From: Balneolales bacterium
GTDB lineage: Bacteria > Bacteroidota > Rhodothermia > Balneolales > Natronogracilivirgulaceae
Assembly: GCA_007116685.1 (NCBI GenBank)
Contig: SKIC01000053.1
Location: 1-8,642 of the forward strand
DNA length: 8,642 nucleotides
Direction of reading: 5' to 3'
The notes below the pieces were generated by a model that was not told where the DNA came from, did no database searches, and saw only the letters and a program-made list of their open reading frames with translations. Made by a program: the position numbers and the translations under genes. This document shows positions 5,356-8,642 of this stretch, in pieces (position 1 is the stretch's first letter; each line of letters begins with the position of its first letter).

Positions 5356-6651
5356 TTACCATGTTCCGGCTTCTCTGCGCTCACGAATTTCGCGGGCTGA
5401 TGGAGGAGGTAAAACGTCTTGCATTAAAGCATCAAGGTCGCCACCGTATGTTTTGGTGATAGGCTGTCCATCTCTGGTTAATCCTTCAAATACACCCTGC
5501 TCAACCAAATCCCAAATAGGGAACTTAGCCTGGGCTTCGAGATTAATTAGTCCAAAATGATTTTCTGATCCCAGCGGATTTGCGGCATCTTTCCAAGGCT
5601 CATCAAAGGCTTCAAAGTAAAACACAGTGATATTATTAGCATCAGACCATTCTCTCATCATTTTGTAGTATAAGCCGGACTTGTACTCATCCGTAGCTCT
5701 GGTTCCGGTCTCTCCATATTTTTCATTAGAGATAGTTGCCCAACCGGTTTCACCAATATGAACGGGCTTATCAATGCCCAGGCTTTGCATATAAGCCACT
5801 ACATCATTGAATTGCTTGATGGCAAATTCCATAGAGCGATCCATGGCAGCGTGTACTTTTTCGAGTTCAGAAAGATTACGCTCACTTGAAGGATAGCCCC
5901 AAAATTCAGGATTATAATACGTGTTGTGCATGGGATAGGTGTGCATGGAAATGAAATCCACCGCTTCTATCAGTTTGTTTAAATCTTCGGTGTGATATTC
6001 TTCACCGCCGCCACCCCAGGAAGAGAAGTCATCCGAGGATGTAATCCATAAGGTTTCGGGAAGCTCGCCCTGCTTTTTCAAATCTTGCAAGTGATTTACC
6101 CAGTTCAGAATAATGGACGGCTCTACGTAATATTCTGTTGCCCAGTGTACCATAGCTTCGTTTCCAACAGCAATGATGAGCACGATTTCAGGATATTCCT
6201 GCGCAAGTTCTACCGCACGAGCTATCTCCACTTCGTTTCTTGGAGCATCAACATCACGAATACGCTCCGGCTCATCTGTCCAGGAATTTTTCGCATCAAT
6301 CCATGCCCCAAGCATCACATACATTTCGAAATCCGGATCTTCGGCTCGAATTTCACGAATGGCCTGAAGCAGATTTGCTGCCTCATCGTAATGCACGTTG
6401 TAGGTTCGAAGTAATTTTACTCCCATTGCCTCCAGAATTCTGAGATCTTCTTTGAGCTGTGGGATAGTGGGCTGAATATCTCTGGTTGTCTCACGATAAG
6501 CACCAAAAGAAATGGCCTGATACGTTGGATCACCCAAAATATCTTCTGCGGTTTTGGTAATCGCAGAAAAATCATGATCCGGTGCATTGTTACACGACAT
6601 GCTCAACATGGTTAAGGATAAAAGCAATATTATACTAATAAGGGTTTTCAT
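5356..6651 (-). CDS. GH17 beta-1,3-glucanase-like enzyme, predicted lipoprotein
   Basis: This 431-residue protein belongs to family GH17, retaining enzymes that cleave or rearrange beta-1,3-glucan. The acid/base is Glu165 in AVGNEA and the nucleophile is Glu301 in HIGETGWA; HTYP (237-240) and FEAFDEPWK (346-354) are further GH17 landmarks. The N-terminus has a Lys then a hydrophobic stretch (residues 4-18) ending in LSMSC, so Cys20 could be lipidated. Ser at -3 and Met at -2 make this an imperfect lipobox. It is the only one of the three GH17 proteins here with a signal peptide, so it should act in the periplasm or on the outer membrane. No clear acidic surface-export signal follows the Cys (CNNAPDHDF). 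The domain is followed by a charged tail of about 50 residues. It starts 16 bp after the phosphorylase stop and ends 40 bp before the GH30 gene. Endo- versus exo-action or transglycosylation cannot be read from sequence. Confidence 0.92.
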   Translation of the reverse strand: MKTLISIILLLSLTMLSMSCNNAPDHDFSAITKTAEDILGDPTYQAISFGAYRETTRDIQPTIPQLKEDLRILEAMGVKLLRTYNVHYDEAANLLQAIREIRAEDPDFEMYVMLGAWIDAKNSWTDEPERIRDVDAPRNEVEIARAVELAQEYPEIVLIIAVGNEAMVHWATEYYVEPSIILNWVNHLQDLKKQGELPETLWITSSDDFSSWGGGGEEYHTEDLNKLIEAVDFISMHTYPMHNTYYNPEFWGYPSSERNLSELEKVHAAMDRSMEFAIKQFNDVVAYMQSLGIDKPVHIGETGWATISNEKYGETGTRATDEYKSGLYYKMMREWSDANNITVFYFEAFDEPWKDAANPLGSENHFGLINLEAQAKFPIWDLVEQGVFEGLTRDGQPITKTYGGDLDALMQDVLPPPSAREIRERREAGTW

Positions 6652-6667
6652 AGGTCACTTCTTTCGT

Positions 6668-8642
6668 TTAGATAAGGTTATCCTCTTTTACCGAGACCGT
6701 AATTTTCTTTACAGTTCCTTCCCGGTTGAAAATCTGACTACTTACCTCTTTGGGTAATCGATTTCCATCGTAGTTTTCTGTTGAGCCAGTGTAGAATTCT
6801 ACCGAAATACTTTCAGCAGTATCTTTTTTATAGACAACCGGCACCTGACAGCATGAAAAACTCAGTGCATTTTCAGGGATTTCCAGTTTCTCTTTCTCGT
6901 GCTGAACCGTTACGAATTCTTTCACTTTAGATTTGGAGCTGAATTCGTAGCCTCTGAGCATAAATGGCGTAAATCTGAGTGCGCCGTCTTCAACAAAAAC
7001 GCCCACTTCTTGGATAGCAGCAATAACGTCTTCTTTCACCTGCCCTGTCATTCCCGGCTGCTGAGCACCACGATGCCAGGGTGTATGTGAATACGCATCG
7101 GTAGGAAATGCTCCATATAATTTTGGAGATTTATGTATCCCGATTCCGTTTCCAACTTCGTGGAAATGCTCAGCCAATTTGTTTTGAATGGCTCTCGGCT
7201 GATTTTCCTCAAATGCCTGCTGACAAATTTCGCCAACAGCCAAATACAGCTTGGAAACCATGTGCCAATAGATAGAACCGAGACCTTCGTATGCATAAAA
7301 TGTGCCCGAACGCCCTGTAAAGGCCTTGTGATTGAAGACATCTTCAAAAACTCCCAGCACTGTTTCGGTATCTTTTTGTGCTAAAGCAGCATATTCGGTA
7401 TCTGCCAGTTTTTCCAGACCTTTTTTCAAATCAGCGGCATTTCTGAAATTACCGTTGAAGTGATACTTACCATTACGGTCTTTGATGATAATCTGACGAT
7501 TTCCATCCTGAACCAATTTTTGCAATAATTCAGATTTCTCAACAGCAGATTCCGGGATATTATTTTTCTCCAGGAAGCGAGGCAGATTAGTGTTTGGATA
7601 AAGTATGTAGGAATTTTGATCCTTACGATACAATCTGCTTGTTCTCAATGCATCCAGCGTTTTAAGTACTTCTTCCGAATTCAGATAACCGGAACTTAAA
7701 GCAGCAACCTGCCCTTCTAACATTTCATCAAGGTATTCAATAGAAATGCCATCATCACTCATGCTCATGATATTGTAAGCATGGAACAGGTCATCATTTC
7801 TGCGGTTGGCCTCGATGGAATGCTCGATAAATTTCAATGTGTCTTTTACGAAGCCCGTAATTTGCTTCATATCAACGTTTTCTTTCTCACCGCTAAAGCC
7901 GGACTTGTACACGCCTGTTCTGTAATCGCTGCTTGCTTTTCCAAGTGCATCCGTAATTTTCTTACGGTCGGCATCATTGATTTGTCCGCTCAGCAAATCC
8001 AAATTAGCATTCAAAACTTCCGCTACAGCCGTAAAGAACGGTTTCATTTCAGCTGAAATTTCGACTTTCTCTACCGCACTATCATCTAACACGGCTTCGA
8101 AAAACTTTAGGAAGCGTCTGAGGTAGTACAAAGTAACCATAGAAACCCCGTTTCCTACCAGGGCATTGTTGGCGTCATTCCACTCCGGACGTTGCGTGTT
8201 CATCCAGATTCCTGCTTCAGGAATGAAATTCGACACTTTTGCCAGAACGGTGGCCAGAATTTTTTCCATGAAGTTGACGTGGTGAATTTCCTCTTTTGCA
8301 CTCGCAAGCAAGGAACCATCTGCACCTTTTCCAGCTACGGAAGCTCTGATTTTTTCATCCGCATCGTAATCAAATTCGATGGTGTCTTTGTGATTTTTGG
8401 AGATCTCATCATAGGATTTAATGAGATAAGGCACGTGCGCATACACGAATTTGCTATCACCAAACAGATGATCAAATCCGCCTTTTTCACGCTCATTGTA
8501 AAATTCGAGAAACTTGAGCAGATAAATAATTTGGTGATCACCCCAATAGCCAATGTACGACCAAGGATTATCCGGCTCGATGGTTTCCCAATCAAAACCA
8601 CCTTTTGTTACACGATAAGGATTGTAGCCATCGAAGGTTGAT
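6668..8642 (-). CDS. Large glycoside phosphorylase, clan GH-Q type, probably beta-1,3-glucan phosphorylase (GH149-like); N-terminus outside window
   Basis: The reading frame is open to the right edge, giving 657 visible residues and a TAA stop. The GTG at 8444-8446 is an internal valine codon, because the frame continues 65 codons upstream with conserved-looking sequence (YNPYRVTKGGFDW, WSYIGYWGDHQIIYLL). The strongest clue is PEWNDANNALVGNG, with the Asp at visible residue 156 (codon 8174-8176). In GH94 phosphorylases the Asp of the equivalent W-N-D motif is the general acid. Further on come GTFYAYEGLGSIYWHMVSKL (visible 446-465) and a glycine-rich stretch ending GAQQPGMTGQVKED (to about 538), which I take as the phosphate/substrate side of the (alpha/alpha)6 barrel. 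The expected reaction is phosphorolysis of beta-1,3-glucan oligosaccharides to glucose 1-phosphate in the cytoplasm. GH149 proteins run to about 1,100 residues, so roughly 40% would be missing here. Phosphorylase-like fold is fairly secure; the GH149 assignment and substrate rest on GH17/GH30 neighbours. GH161 or an uncharacterised GH94 relative are alternatives. Confidence 0.75.
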   Translation of the reverse strand, partial: STFDGYNPYRVTKGGFDWETIEPDNPWSYIGYWGDHQIIYLLKFLEFYNEREKGGFDHLFGDSKFVYAHVPYLIKSYDEISKNHKDTIEFDYDADEKIRASVAGKGADGSLLASAKEEIHHVNFMEKILATVLAKVSNFIPEAGIWMNTQRPEWNDANNALVGNGVSMVTLYYLRRFLKFFEAVLDDSAVEKVEISAEMKPFFTAVAEVLNANLDLLSGQINDADRKKITDALGKASSDYRTGVYKSGFSGEKENVDMKQITGFVKDTLKFIEHSIEANRRNDDLFHAYNIMSMSDDGISIEYLDEMLEGQVAALSSGYLNSEEVLKTLDALRTSRLYRKDQNSYILYPNTNLPRFLEKNNIPESAVEKSELLQKLVQDGNRQIIIKDRNGKYHFNGNFRNAADLKKGLEKLADTEYAALAQKDTETVLGVFEDVFNHKAFTGRSGTFYAYEGLGSIYWHMVSKLYLAVGEICQQAFEENQPRAIQNKLAEHFHEVGNGIGIHKSPKLYGAFPTDAYSHTPWHRGAQQPGMTGQVKEDVIAAIQEVGVFVEDGALRFTPFMLRGYEFSSKSKVKEFVTVQHEKEKLEIPENALSFSCCQVPVVYKKDTAESISVEFYTGSTENYDGNRLPKEVSSQIFNREGTVKKITVSVKEDNLI

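Noticed and set aside
8444..8446. GTG as the start of the phosphorylase gene
   Set aside because: The frame stays open for 65 more codons to the window edge with conserved-looking sequence (SYIGYWGDHQIIYLL), so this is an internal valine.
8192..8641. 149-codon open frame on the plus strand
   Set aside because: It lies opposite the phosphorylase gene, which has recognisable motifs; it has no motif of its own and runs to the window edge only as a shadow.

Overview
The window is about 43% G+C by eye and carries six genes, all on the minus strand and read right to left. Gaps between them are only 16, 40, 15, 26 and 2 bp, and all six stop codons are TAA. This looks like one operon whose promoter and first gene start lie beyond the right edge. 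The gene set, the weak ribosome binding sites and the style of the intergenic palindromes suggest a marine member of Bacteroidota or Balneolota. That assignment is inferred from style; no rRNA or marker gene is present.

Layout, in transcription order. (1) 6668-8642: the C-terminal 657 residues of a large clan GH-Q type glycoside phosphorylase, probably a beta-1,3-glucan phosphorylase (GH149-like). (2) 5356-6651: a GH17 enzyme with a lipoprotein-type signal peptide. (3) 3867-5315: a GH30 enzyme without a signal peptide. (4) 2418-3851: a sugar:cation symporter of the GPH (MelB-like) family. (5) 1486-2391 and (6) 530-1483: two further GH17 enzymes, both without signal peptides. GH17 enzymes act on beta-1,3-glucan and marine GH30 enzymes remove beta-1,6-linked glucose. 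The operon therefore reads as a laminarin-type (beta-1,3/1,6-glucan) utilisation locus.

Proposed working order (inference): the envelope-anchored GH17 trims laminarin fragments, the GPH symporter carries oligosaccharides across the inner membrane, cytoplasmic GH30 and GH17 enzymes debranch and shorten them, and the phosphorylase releases glucose 1-phosphate without spending ATP. No SusC/SusD pair and no regulator is seen in the window.

Positions 1-529 have no convincing gene but are dense with repeats. There are two 59-bp near-identical direct repeats, a 170-bp module bounded by a perfect 10-bp inverted repeat, several short GC-rich hairpins and four copies of an 11-mer. The last 11-mer copy lies inside the coding end of the final GH17 gene, so the repeat appears to supply that protein's C-terminal residues and nearly its stop codon. 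This repeat patch is the least explained part of the window. The enzyme operon is coherent but built from known families.
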